This document shows positions 31,066 through 41,883 of a DNA stretch of 64,000 nucleotides, piece after piece. Position numbers and translations under genes: made by a program. The stretch covers positions 23,661,786-23,725,785 of the forward strand of contig CM033724.1 of NCBI GenBank assembly GCA_019671005.1. Direction: 5' to 3'. The stretch's first letter is position 1, and each line of letters opens with the position of its first letter. Origin of the DNA: Hibiscus mutabilis. Taxonomy: Eukaryota > Streptophyta > Magnoliopsida > Malvales > Malvaceae. The notes beneath the pieces are model-generated. The model was given only the letters and a program-made list of their open reading frames with translations, did not search any database and was not told the origin of the DNA.

Positions 31066-31511
31066 AAGACAACTATCCAAAAGCATTCAAGCACATATCC
31101 AACCTCTTAGCACCTTTATTGCAAAATTCTTGTAACCCACTTGAGTGTATTTCATTATATTTCATCTTTCATCAAGTTTGGGGTTTGTAGTGAACTTTGA
31201 ATTGTGCAAACATACATCCTTTAGAGAATTCATAGTTTGCTTCTTTGTATCCACCTTTAGGAAAAAAAGGATCACTAGACTTTGGGGTATAAGTCTAGGT
31301 GTTTGTGAGGTTATCTCCTTTAGCCTAAAAGGAAAGACAAATTAGTGAATTTGTGAAAAATACTTAGTGTGGATAGCCAAGGTAGTGGATGTAAACCTTG
31401 TTTAGAAGGTCGAACCACTCTAACCACTTGTGCAAATTTTTTTGCTTATTGCTTCCACCAATTTTTTAATTGCTAATTCACCCCATCTTGGCCATTTCCA
31501 TTGATTGTTCA
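31066..31511 (+). repeat. 5' LTR of the copia element, right part
   Basis: Begins with the AAGAC duplication of the gypsy insertion and ends GATTGTTCA before the primer site. Contains the likely R/U5 part. No ORF. Confidence 0.6.
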
Positions 31512-31520
31512 ACCCAAAAA

Positions 31521-31534
31521 TTGGTATTAGAGTT
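31521..31534 (+). other. Primer binding site of the copia element, mutated
   Basis: TTGGTATTAGAGTT, the tRNA-iMet form with the same C to T changes as in the nested gypsy element. Confidence 0.65.
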
Positions 31535-31561
31535 ACACTCATTTGAAGGCTTCACATCCTC

Positions 31562-33047
31562 TTGGTAGATCCAACCGTTGTACAATCAATCCACAAGTCA
31601 AGCATGACCTCTACTTTCGGCAACTACTTTGAGGAACCTCAATCCATCTCCAAGCCTCCATATTTCAATGGGGTAAACTACCCCTATTGGAAGAATAGAA
31701 TGAGGCTCTTCATCAAATATAATGACTACATCCTTTGGGATATATTGGTGGACAGACCAACAAATTTGATAAAGAGAGAAAGAGATCGACAAGTTCTCAA
31801 AGAAATGTATGAATGGACCCATGATGATCAAAGGAAGTTGCAATTCAACGATAAAGCCATGCATATTCTATTTTGTGCCCTTGGACTGGACGAATATGCC
31901 AAGATGTCTTCTTGCCCAAGTGTCAAGGAGACATGGGACAAGCTAGAAGTTACTCACGAGGGTACGAATGAAGTGAAAGAGGCCAAGATTGGACTCTCCA
32001 ATCTTAGTTATGAGAACTTTAAAATGGAACTGAAATGAAGACAACACCAAGATGTTTGATCGATTCTCCGTCATTGTTAACGAACCTAAAAGATATGGAA
32101 AAGTACTTCTAGAATACAAGCTTGTTGGAAGCTTATCTATTCTCTTCTCGAATCATGGGATTCGAAGAAGACCGCCATCATTGAAGCAAAGGACCTTAAG
32201 ACCTTGAAGCTTAATGTTCTCATAGGGTCACTTCTCACTTATGAGCTCATGAAGAAAGAAGAAAATAAGAGAAAAAGAAGAAGGAAGACAATGAGGTAGT
32301 GGAAAAGAAGAAATTGGAATTGCTCTCAATGCTTCACAAAAAGAGAGCGATTCTAGTGAAGAAGAAGATGAAGAAATGGCTATACTAGCCAAGAGATTCA
32401 CAAGGTTCATGAAATCCAACTAGGGAAGAAAGTTCCAGCGGAGAGAGGGATTCAAGAACAAGCCAGAGAAAGAAGAAAAATGACCAAATCATTTGTTATG
32501 AGTGCAAAAGGCTGGGGCACATCAAGTTCGATTATCTTTAACTAAAGAAAAAGAGCTTTGAGAAGAAGAATAAGAAGCTCAAGGCACATGTAGCTACTTG
32601 GAGCGATGAAGACTCATCTGATGAGGAGGAGCAAGAGATAGCTAACCTATGTCTCATGGCAATAGAAGAGGATCCTAAGGAAACCTCAAATTCATCCACT
32701 TTTGATTTTACTATTGATGAGCTTTAAGAAGCTTATGATGAATTACAATAGGTTTATGATGAGTTGGTTTTGAAGTATAAAGAATCAATTTTGAAAAACA
32801 AGAAAACCATTTCGGATTTGAAAAACCAAAATGATTCTTTATCCAAACCAATGTGGAACTTGAAAGGAAAGTTGAGGATATGCAAGTAAAACAAAAGGAT
32901 TTTGAAAAGAAAAATCAAGACTTGCATAACCTACTTTCAAAATTCCATGATGATCACCAAAATGAAGTGGGTGATCTTAAAGCTTCTTTAAGCAAAGTCG
33001 GGGCACCTCGTTTGAAAAAGAAAGTAATTCAAAACCCAACTAAGTGA
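31562..33047 (+). pseudogene. gag of the SIRE-like copia element
   Basis: Opens at 31562 or 31604 and contains the copia gag signature KPPYFNGVNYPYWKNRM and WDKLEVTHEGTNEVKEAKI to the stop near 32038. It then continues in shifted frames: a zinc knuckle CYECKRLGHIKFDY near 32494, whose last Cys has become Tyr, a Glu/Lys-rich stretch, and a coiled coil (ELERKVEDMQVKQKDFEKKN, 32853-33047). Stops and shifts between them make it non-functional. Confidence 0.75.
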
Positions 33048-33229
33048 GAAGAAACTTTAATGGGTACAAACATAAAGGCTTCCAAAGGCCCTCTAATGGT
33101 AAAAAGTTAAAAGTGTTTGGGTTTCTAAAAAACTTGTTACTTATAACAATATTGATGCTATTGCTTCTAGGATTCCCAAGGAACCAATATTTTGGGAGCT
33201 AATACTCATGGACCCAAAAGAATTTGGGT

Positions 33230-33770
33230 ACCAAAAATCAAGACTTGATTCTATGTTTGTAGGGGGCATTACTACAAGGCCCAATCTTTAAGTGCAAATT
33301 CATGATACCTTGATAGTGGATACTCGAGATACATGACCGGTGACAAGAGTCGATTCTTGGAGCCAAAACCAAAGAGCGGAGAAGTAGTGACTTCCTATGA
33401 CAACTCCAAAGGCCACATTGAAGAAATTGGTTCCATTGGTAATTAGTCATCCATACTTATAGAAAATGTTTTGTATGTCAACAGTTTTAAGTATAATTTG
33501 TTAAGCATAAGCCAATTGTGTGATAAAGGTTTCAATGTAATGTTTGGTTTGAATGGTTGCAAAATCATTGATATTGCATCTAATAAAATTATGCTTATTG
33601 TTCATAGAATAAGAAATATATACATGGTGCATCTAGATGACATTCATATTTCAAATGCATGTTTTGTTGCAAAAGATGAGCATGATTCTTGGTTGTGGCA
33701 TAGAAAACTAGGACATGCAAGTATGAGTGTTTTGGAAAATTGATTTCAAATGATCTAGTAAGAGGTTTTG
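33230..33770 (+). pseudogene. Protease and gag-pre-integrase region of the copia element
   Basis: RIWVPKI is followed by the protease active site YLDSGYSRYMTGD near 33315, in which the family's conserved Cys and His are both Tyr. The gag-pre-integrase segment (YVNSFKYNLLSISQLCDKGF, 33471-33743) ends SWLWHRKLGHASMSVLEN, then a one-base shift gives ISNDLVRGF. Homology ends near 33770, so integrase and RT are missing. Confidence 0.75.
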
Positions 33771-33937
33771 ATGTGATTATGGTTACGTGAGTTTTTGAAA
33801 TTACTAGTTACCTGATAGTGAACGCAGTAAGTATTTCATACGGATGGTTTCAAAGGGGTTATTGTATAAAGAAGATGATGATGAAACTTGTCTATTTGTA
33901 GAAGCTGGTTATGTGATATATGGGAATGTAATAAGAT
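33771..33937. other. Short sequence between copia relic and Tat solo LTR
   Basis: A plus-strand frame of about 37 codons (SKYFIRMVSKGLLYKEDDDE... to TGA near 33938) is open here but I do not recognise it. Its origin is unclear. Confidence 0.3.
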
Positions 33938-34714
33938 GAATGTGTAGCGACTAAATTAAAATTTCTATATATTTTCCCAATTTTCTTTAAAAAATTTAAA
34001 TCGAGGAATTTTGAAAAGTTCGTGTTTTTAAATAAAGTGATGGAGTCGCCACTGGTCATTTGGATAAGGTAGACCAGACACCAAAAAATTTAACAAGAGA
34101 AAAAATGGTTTTGGGAGTCGGTTACGAATAGGGAAGGTTTCGTACCCCCACAACGCCCGAAAATAGGTACCTAAGGGTTCGTATCGTATTTACTAAGAAA
34201 AATTAAAATTTGATCTAATTTAATATGTAATCCCTAAAATGCATGGATGCATGATCATACGGTTCAAATGTAAAAAAAATATGCCAACCAATAGATAATG
34301 CATGAACAAGATATACAATGCATGAACAACTTAAAAATGCAAAAGGAGATGACGCCCGAAGACTCGAGATGACACTCTTAATAGGATACCGAAATCTTGA
34401 AGCCTAAAACTAATGCAACAAGATATACAATGCATGAACAACTTAAAATTGCTAAAAATAAATACAAGACGTGAATAAATAAATATGCCAACCAATATAT
34501 AAAAGCAAGAACGAGATAAAACCCGTCAAATAAATAAAAACAAAAACAATGATAAAAAACTAAATAAATAAGAACTACAGTATAGAAATGTAAAACTATA
34601 TTATATGTATATCCTAATACATAAACATACATATAATATGTCTTATAAAAAAACTGTATAATATAGATACGTAATAAGATCAAGGATGCAAAAACAGGTA
34701 ATCAGATGGGTTTC

Positions 34715-35010
34715 AGGTCGGGTCCTGTCAGGTCGAGTCAAATCGGATACAGATTATTTCAGGTCGATTTGATGTTTCGACTTGATTCGGGTCGGATGCG
34801 GGTCAGTTTTAGGCCGGGTTCATTTTAGGTCAGGTTCATTTCAGGCGGGTTCATTTCAGGTCGGTTCATTTCAGGTCGGGTCAAAACGGTTCGAGTCTGA
34901 ATCAATTAATTGACGGGTTAATTCGGGCTCAGGAACACTTCAGGTCGGGTTCATTTCAGGTCGGGTAATTTCAAGTCGGTTTCATTTCAGGTCGGGTTAA
35001 TTCGGGTTTT
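34715..35010. repeat. Left subterminal GGTCGGGTT array of the hAT element
   Basis: Variants of TTTCAGGTCGGGTTCA recur about every 15-20 bases. Confidence 0.75.
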
Positions 35011-35149
35011 GAATTCGTATTAAGTTTGAGTTTGGTACAAATAGTCGATAGACTTTGGGTTGGGTCATTTCGAGTGAATTATTTAACGCCTTTCACGAAC
35101 ATGAATCACATTAAAAATAATTATTAGGCGCTAGAATGAACAAAAATAT

Positions 35150-35870
35150 CATCGCTATTTAAAATATTAGAGTAAATTACAAAAATTAGAAATAAATAAA
35201 GGTCAATTTTGGTGAAAAATAAAATTTTAGGGACTAACATGAACAAAAATATCATCATATTAAAAATATTGGACTAAATACAAAAATATAAAATAAATAT
35301 TGGACTAAAACTTAAAAGTGAATATTATGACTAAAATGCAACATTTAAAACACAACAGAACTTAAAGGGAAATTAATCTCTAACCTAAATAATAGGCGGC
35401 GTATTTCCCTCTAAAATTTTGTCATTTCCCTCTTTTTTCCAATTATCTATTTCTTTTTTTTTAATTAAAATGAAAGGTGGGAGGGAAAGAAGTCCCGCGT
35501 GATTTTTTAGGTTAGGGAAAATTATTTTTTAGCACTTTTGACTTTAGATATTTTTCATTTAAGTCCCAAATTTTTAATTTTTGGTTTTAATTTAATTCAA
35601 TTGAGTCCAAGTTTAGATTGATTTAATTGAAATTCCACATTTAGTTTTAGAATTCTTTTAATTATGTTTGTGATTTATGCTTCTAGGTTTTGATTTAGCT
35701 CAATTAGATCCTGAGTTTTATAAGTTAATTCATTTCGGACATTATTATTATTATACTATGTAAAATTTGATTTAATATAATTATACATAAAATTTTAATT
35801 TGGATGTAAACATGTAATTGTACACATGAAAGTTGAAATTTAATTTAGTTTAATTGTACACATGAAGCTT
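35150..35870 (+). repeat. Internal direct duplication of the hAT element, copy 1
   Basis: Matches 37120-37830 in the same orientation. Shared phrases include GGGACTA(A/G)...AACAAAAATAT, GGAAATTAATCTC(T/A)AACC, ACATTTAGTTTTAGAATTCT, AACATGTAATTGTACACATG. Confidence 0.75.
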
Positions 35871-35919
35871 TGATTTCAAATTCAAATGCGTAAATTAGCA
35901 AGTTGAATCGAAATTAGTC

Positions 35920-36430
35920 TCGTAAATCAATAACCCTAAACTAAACCATAAACTGTTAATACTAAACCCAAAACCATAAACCTTAAGGAATCGAAATTAA
36001 TTTCATAAACCAATAACCATTAGCTAAACCATAAACCATTGATACTAAACTATAAATCATTGATACTAAACCCTAAACCTCAAACCTTAAATCTTACAAT
36101 CACTAATAATTAAAGTCCAAGCCAAATCCATAATCCCTAAACTAATCATATAACCCTAAACACTCAACTTAAAACATATATTATACTCCTAAACCCCAAC
36201 CGCTAAATCTTACAATCACTGATAATTAAAGTGCAAACTTAATCCCCTAAACCCAAATCCTTAAACTTATCCTATAACCCCAAACACTCAACTTGAAATA
36301 TATATTAAACCTCAAACCTCAACCCCTAAATCTTATAATCACTGATAATTAAAGTGCAAGCCTAATTAGTAATCCTTTAATCCCTAAACTAATCACATAA
36401 CCCCAAACACTCAACTTGGCACATTTACCC
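35920..36430. repeat. Degenerate CCCTAAAC-like stretch between the duplicated blocks
   Basis: Repeated words such as AACCCTAAACTAAACCATAA and AATCCCTAAACTAATC, with a longer repeat unit of about 120 bases (ATCTTACAATCACT(A/G)ATAATTAAAGT at about 36090, 36210 and 36335). It resembles telomeric repeat only loosely. Confidence 0.55.
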
Positions 36431-37119
36431 CTAATCCCAACTCAATTGAAATAATAGGTTTAATATTATTCAATTTAGGACCTAATTTTATTTAATACGA
36501 AATATACAACCTGATTTTAATTCAAATGAGGAATAAATCAAAAACAAAACAAACTTTTAATCTCAATTTCAGAGTGACCAGGACCAAATTGAAACAAATG
36601 TAGAATAAGCAGTATAGCGGCGCAAGATCCGAATTTTTAAGCGCGACCCGTATAACAATGCGCGGATCTTTTGGAATCCAACAAGTGATCTTAGTAGGAA
36701 AGCAGATGATGTTTATATTAAAACACCAGAGTTCAATCACTTTATCTGCAAGATATGCGTCTTATTAAAAGGTCAACAATATATATGAATAATACTAATT
36801 TGTAATCACTTTAGACTATTAAAAAATATACTTTTGTAAAATTTTAACTAATTGTGGGACCCATTTGTGCAGTCACATTCGAATACGTAATAAGGATGTC
36901 CAAGAGGCATAGTCTCCACAACCACTTTGTCTGTAGCAGCCTTGACAGGTTTCAGCATATAGTTGGATAGCTTTATCCTCAACCTCAACTTTGATTTAAC
37001 CATATAAACAATCTCTCGCCTCTCCCGCCACTATATATTTTATTTTTCAATTCGAAAAATGCATATTTTTAAGGCGGGCTGCAGGTAAATCAACTAGAAA
37101 AATAAGCGGGCAGGTTTTT

Positions 37120-37830
37120 ACTTTTAGGGACTAGAATAAAATACAAAAAATAAATAGGGGTTAATTTGGAGTAAAATTTAAATTTTAGAGACTATAATAA
37201 ATTGGACTAAATTGTCAAAAATATAAATAAATATGGGGCAATTTTGACTAAAAATTAAATTGTAAGGACTAGAATAAACAAAAATATTACTAGACTAAAT
37301 TACCAAAAATAGAAATTTCACTAATTACCTCCAAAATTTTGGGTGGCTTATTCCCCTAATTCCCTCCAAAATTTTAGGTGGCTTTTATTCCTCTAAAAAT
37401 TTTAGACTAAAAGGAAATTAATCTCAAACCTAAAAAATTAGTGGCTTATTTTCCTCCAAAATTTTATCTTTTTCCCTTTTTTACCAAATATCTTTTTTTA
37501 CCAATTGTTTTAGTTTAATTCAATTGAATCCCAACTTAGATTAATTTAATTGAAATTCTACATTTAGTTTTAGAATTCTTTTAATTATGTCTGTGATTTA
37601 TGCTTATAGATTTTAGTTTAGCTTAATTAGATCTAAGTTTAATAAGTTAATTCAATTCAGACATTATTATTATTATTATTATTATTATAACATATAATAA
37701 AATTTGATTAAATATAATTATACACAAAATTTTGATATGAATATAAACATGTAATTGTACACATGATAACATCAACATGAAAGTTAAAACTATAATTTAG
37801 TTCAAACTTAGTAGTTCAAACTTGACAAAT
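37120..37830 (+). repeat. Internal direct duplication of the hAT element, copy 2
   Basis: Second copy, about 1.97 kb to the right of the first, clearly diverged and with an expanded ATT run near 37664. Confidence 0.75.
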
Positions 37831-38109
37831 AATTTATATTGAATGAGTTACTAAGCATATTGAATTATTAATAAGTATTGAATTATTTAATAAATTTTCA
37901 AACTTAGTAGTGTCAAATGAATATCTAAATCCAATCTTTCCTTTTTTTGATATTTTTAATTGATTATATATGTATATATAACAAAAAGATTATTTAAAAC
38001 TTTAAATTGATTTAAAAAATGAATAGTTTACATTTACCAACCCTTAATAATTTACATTTATCAACACTTTAAATTCATCAAATCATCAAATCATAGGCCT
38101 TCTCAATTA

Positions 38110-38495
38110 CATGTTAGGTAAATCAAGTCAGGTCAATATTAGTTCAGGTCAACAACAAGTCGGGTTCAAAACAAGTCGAGTCAATTAACAGGTCGGGTTC
38201 AAAACATGTTGGGTAAAATCGGATCTCGGGTCAATTCAGTCGGGTAATATCGGTTATCTGCCAGGTTAGTCTCGGGTTCAGGTTCGTTTTAGTCAGGTGC
38301 AGGTTGGGTTTCGGGTCCACAGTAACAAGTTAAATTCGAGTTCGGGTCGTTCTTGGTCGGATGTAGGTCGAGTTCGGTTACTACAGTAACAGGTCCAACT
38401 CGGGTTTGGGTCAACAACAGTCGGTTACAGATCGGTTTCGAGTCATCGCATCCTCGGGTCAAACCAGGTTCTGACTCGAACAGATTTCAGTCGGG
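38110..38495. repeat. Right subterminal GGTCGGGTT array of the hAT element
   Basis: Variants of CAGGTCGGGTTCAAAAC recur, more diverged than on the left. Confidence 0.7.
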
Positions 38496-40502
38496 TTTTT
38501 ACGTCCCTAAATAAGATGTAACAAGAACATAATATGGTAGATATATTCCAAATTAATACGTAGAGCATAATAAAAAAGTAAATATACATAATATAATTAC
38601 AAAATATAGATGCAGTATATATCAAAACAATATCTTAAAGTATTACCAAAAATAAATTATAAAATCTTTTCACAAAATCATACATTTTTCACACAAAATT
38701 ATCAAAAGAAATCAAATTAGTTTACAAATATATACACATTAAAATGGAAAAATATGGTAAATATATATATGTACGGGTATATACAAAAAAGTCAAATGAT
38801 TTAGTAATATAATACATGGTATATACATAAATATATTACTATATATATACACGATCATATATAAAAAATACTATATAAACTACACATAACGCACTGCTAC
38901 AGCAGGCAAAAAGAAAATACATATATGTTTATATATACGTACGATATTATACATACTTACTATATTGTACTATATAAAACATACAATAAACCTATATTAG
39001 TATGTATAACCGATGCAACATATAATAACAACCATATCAAACATATAAATACGATAAAAAAACAAGATATAAAGAAAGCAATGAATATATGTAAACAAAT
39101 AAATCAAGGCAAAAAGACAGAAAATGAAAAAAAAAAATCGAACAAATAGATACATAAAACGTAAAATACGAACGATGCATCGAATATAAGAACATAAGAA
39201 TATAACACGGACCGAAACAGAAATAAAACCACTGAAATCAACTGATATTTACGAAATAAGGATGAAATTAAAAGATTTCAAACAGAAGGGACCGTGAAGA
39301 GGATAAATTATGGGTGGAGGGACTTAAATGAGGCAATTAAACCATATTTAAGGACCCGTACACTATAAAACTTAGAATTAAAATAGAAATCACTTGTTTT
39401 TTTTTATTTTAAAAACAGATCAAAAGCTCCAAAATGCAAACTCCCTCCCTTGTTCTTCCAACATTCAAAACGTTTTTTCAAAACCACCCCAAATTCAGAT
39501 TTCGGTGAGACTCCGCCGCCTCGGCCACCGTGAACCGTCATCGACCTCCGTTCGCCGGTACCGGCGAACTCAAACGTTTCCCCCAAACCACTTCCTTTTC
39601 ACTTTTAAAACCGAATCCAACCTATGATCCTTAAAAAACCCAGTTTATTTAGATCTAAGGGAAACCAAAACCAAAACTTCTTTTTTGTGTGAAAAAACCC
39701 TTTTTTTAGATTCGAAAGCCTTTTTGAAAGGCCGTCGGTCATTGGCGACGACGTCCTCAAACAACCGTGGACCAGAAATCAAACGGTGCGCAGGTAAAAT
39801 GAACCCTAATCTCATTTTCCCATTTTGATTCAAACTGAGGATAAAAATAGGATTTTTTTTCTTTCAATGCTTTTGCTTTTTTTGTATTGATATTCTCAAT
39901 CTGGAAAATTACAAGATTTTTTTACCGGTTATATACCTGATTTATTTACATTTTTCTTTACGTAATCTACCGTTGACGATGCTTGTTTGACTAACATCTC
40001 TGATTTTTTATGTTTGTTTGCATGCTCGACGATGGTGGTTGTACGGTGGCAGCACGATCGCTGGTAGTGGTGCCACGTGAACGGAGGAGATGAAGAGCAT
40101 TTCAGGCGCGTGGAGGAGACGAACGACCATGCATGAGCGCGTGAGAGGAGTTGGTCAGTCTCCTTCAGGTGTGATCTGGACCGTTGGATCAGATCTAATC
40201 CAACGACCATATGCTGGCTGTTGCAGGCAAAAAAGATGGATATCATATTAGGGTTTTTTAGTAGGGTTTGGGGACTTAATGGGCTAGTTGTAAATATGTA
40301 TATTGGGTTTTGTTTAAATGTAAATGGACTGATATTCTTAATTTAATTAGACTTTTTAATTAGGTTAATATATTTTGTTTTGGATTTTGATTTAATTCAT
40401 ATAATAATGATAATAATAATACTAATAAATAAAAATAAAGGTAAAATAAAAATAATAGAAAATAAAAATGGGTTATGAACCCGAACAAAATTAGTGATTA
40501 TA

Positions 40503-41883
40503 GAATAGAAGATGATGGTAAAATGATATGTGGATATTGAGAATGGCAAAAATGGATAGTAACGAGGAAAAAATTGACACTATAGAGAATGTCATCTCGA
40601 ATCCTATTGGATGTTTAGAGGAAAGAGGAAGGGACCAACACTATGAGAAAGTGAAGACCCGTTTCCTATAATATTCATAAACGAAAAGACAACGGCCCTC
40701 TTGTTAGAAAATTAGGAACCTTGATATATGGAATAAAGGAATGATGTACAAGGAAAATTCCTTGATAAGTCAGAAAGTTCAATTAAGAACCAAGAGATAA
40801 AACTCTCACAAATTGTATTCAAATTCTCAAAATTTTATTTTTTAGAAATAAAATAGCAACTCCTATTTATAGGCTTTATAAGATAGAAATCTGAAAAAAA
40901 ACACAAACAAGTGAATAAAGTCTTCATCTTAATGGTAATGAAAGCACACATAATAGCTTGTGGCCTTCATTCTCCCTTGGTAGCCGAATGGTCTTGTTGG
41001 AGCCTCTAGGATGAATCTAGACATCTCATGGATGAAATTAGACATCCATTTGTTTACAATGAAAAGACTTTTGATCACTCACAGCTTTGATTAATGTCAT
41101 TCATTCTTCTTTAATGGTTGAATTAGTTGACTATGAAGCCTTTGAATGCTCTTTAAAGGAATAACTAAATGGTCCTTGCATGGAGAATGAATCTGCCAGC
41201 ATTGAATTCAGCAAATGAATGGTCTCTTGAATTTTTGAAACAGGCATCTTGTGATTATTCCCGTATTGAATTTCCAACTTGCATTGTCTTCAATAATCTG
41301 ATCATATCTTAAGCTTATGATATCGTATTGATGTGATTCAAATCTGGCAGCATTGAATTCCCCTTGAAATTCTGAAACAAGCATCTTGTGATTATTCCCG
41401 TATTGAATTTCTAGCTTGCACTATCTTCAATAATCTGGTCATATCTTAAACTCCCGATATTAGATCGATGTGATTCAAAGTGCGTTAGAAAGCTAAAAAT
41501 AACAGAACAAGTTTGAAGAAGACTTCAAGACTCATATCTGTCTGAATCTAATTAAAAAATGACGAACAAGTTGATTGATGTTTATTCTTGTAAATAAATA
41601 GCTTCAAACATGTATTAAGTGGCCATTGAATTCCCTCCTTAAGTGTTGTCCCTTAATTGCTGTTTTAATTCATGTGATTAATCCATCTTGGTGTCCATTG
41701 GAGTGCCGAATTTAATCAACCTTTTTGAACCTAAAAACACAAAAGCATATGTTAAAATAATGCAACTTAAATGCTAATTAAAACATGTGATAATGCTATA
41801 ATTTAAATGTGCAAATTAAAACTTACTTAAATGAACTATCATATTAAATGAACTAGCATGCTTAAATGAACTAGAATGCATAT
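40503..41883. other. Spacer with a probable minus-strand LTR relic
   Basis: Read on the minus strand, 40690-41710 looks like an LTR leader: GCCTATAAATAGGAG at about 40857-40875 is a good TATA box, followed by an AT-rich transcript start. A 137-base tandem duplication lies at about 41230-41500 (GCATCTTGTGATTATTCCCG at 41244 and 41381). No borders or coding parts were found. The stretch 41740-41883 continues directly into 44543, as expected from the solo LTR insertion. Confidence 0.4.

Larger units (their letters stand above)
22631..33770 (+). mobile_element. Decayed Ty1-copia element, SIRE-like, 5' part only, with a nested chromovirus
   Basis: The 5' LTR (about 22631-23332 and 31071-31511) is split by a gypsy element. 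A tRNA-iMet primer site, gag, protease and the gag-pre-integrase region follow, then homology stops near 33770; integrase, RT, RNase H and 3' LTR are absent. Gag (KPPYFNGVNYPYWKNRM) and KYNLLSISQLCDKGF suit the SIRE/Maximus lineage. Numerous stops and altered key residues show it is long dead. The LTR start at 22631 (TGATAGGTGTTC) is a best guess. Confidence 0.7.
34681..38509. mobile_element. Non-autonomous hAT (Ac-like) element, 3.8 kb
   Basis: Ends are CAAGGATGCAAAAAC on the left and the reverse complement of TAGGGACGTAAAAAC on the right: imperfect inverted repeats with C versus T at the first base, as in maize Ac. The 8-base duplication AATAAGAT is perfect (34673-34680 and 38510-38517). 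GGTCGGGTT-type repeats lie inside both ends (34715-35010 and 38110-38490), like the subterminal arrays of hAT elements. The interior is AT-rich with no transposase domain; the only frame of note, 72 residues minus at 36522-36740, matches nothing I know. It sits within the Tat LTR, so it is younger. Confidence 0.78.
33943..40502 (-). mobile_element. Solo Tat-type LTR, minus strand, split by a hAT element
   Basis: Left end TGTAGCGACT is the reverse complement of the Tat LTR terminus (AGTCGCTACA). The right end, AGTGATTATA, is the reverse complement of the TGTAATCACT start with one change. Text near the left end (GGGAGTCGGTTACGAATAGG) and GC-rich sequence at 39480-40240 mirror the plus-strand Tat LTRs. 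Removing the insert 34681-38517 leaves about 2.72 kb, the expected LTR size. Flanks GAATG (33938-33942) and GAATA (40503-40507) are an almost matching duplication. No interior is attached, so it is a solo LTR formed by LTR-LTR recombination. Confidence 0.72.

Noticed and set aside
35920..36430. True interstitial telomere
   Set aside because: Words vary (CCCTAAAC, CCATAAAC, ATCCCTAAAC) with no sustained 7-base period.
33943..40502. A single intact 6.6 kb LTR or a full element with short LTRs
   Set aside because: The interior 34681-38509 has its own inverted ends and 8-base duplication; removing it gives the normal Tat LTR length, so insertion explains the size better.
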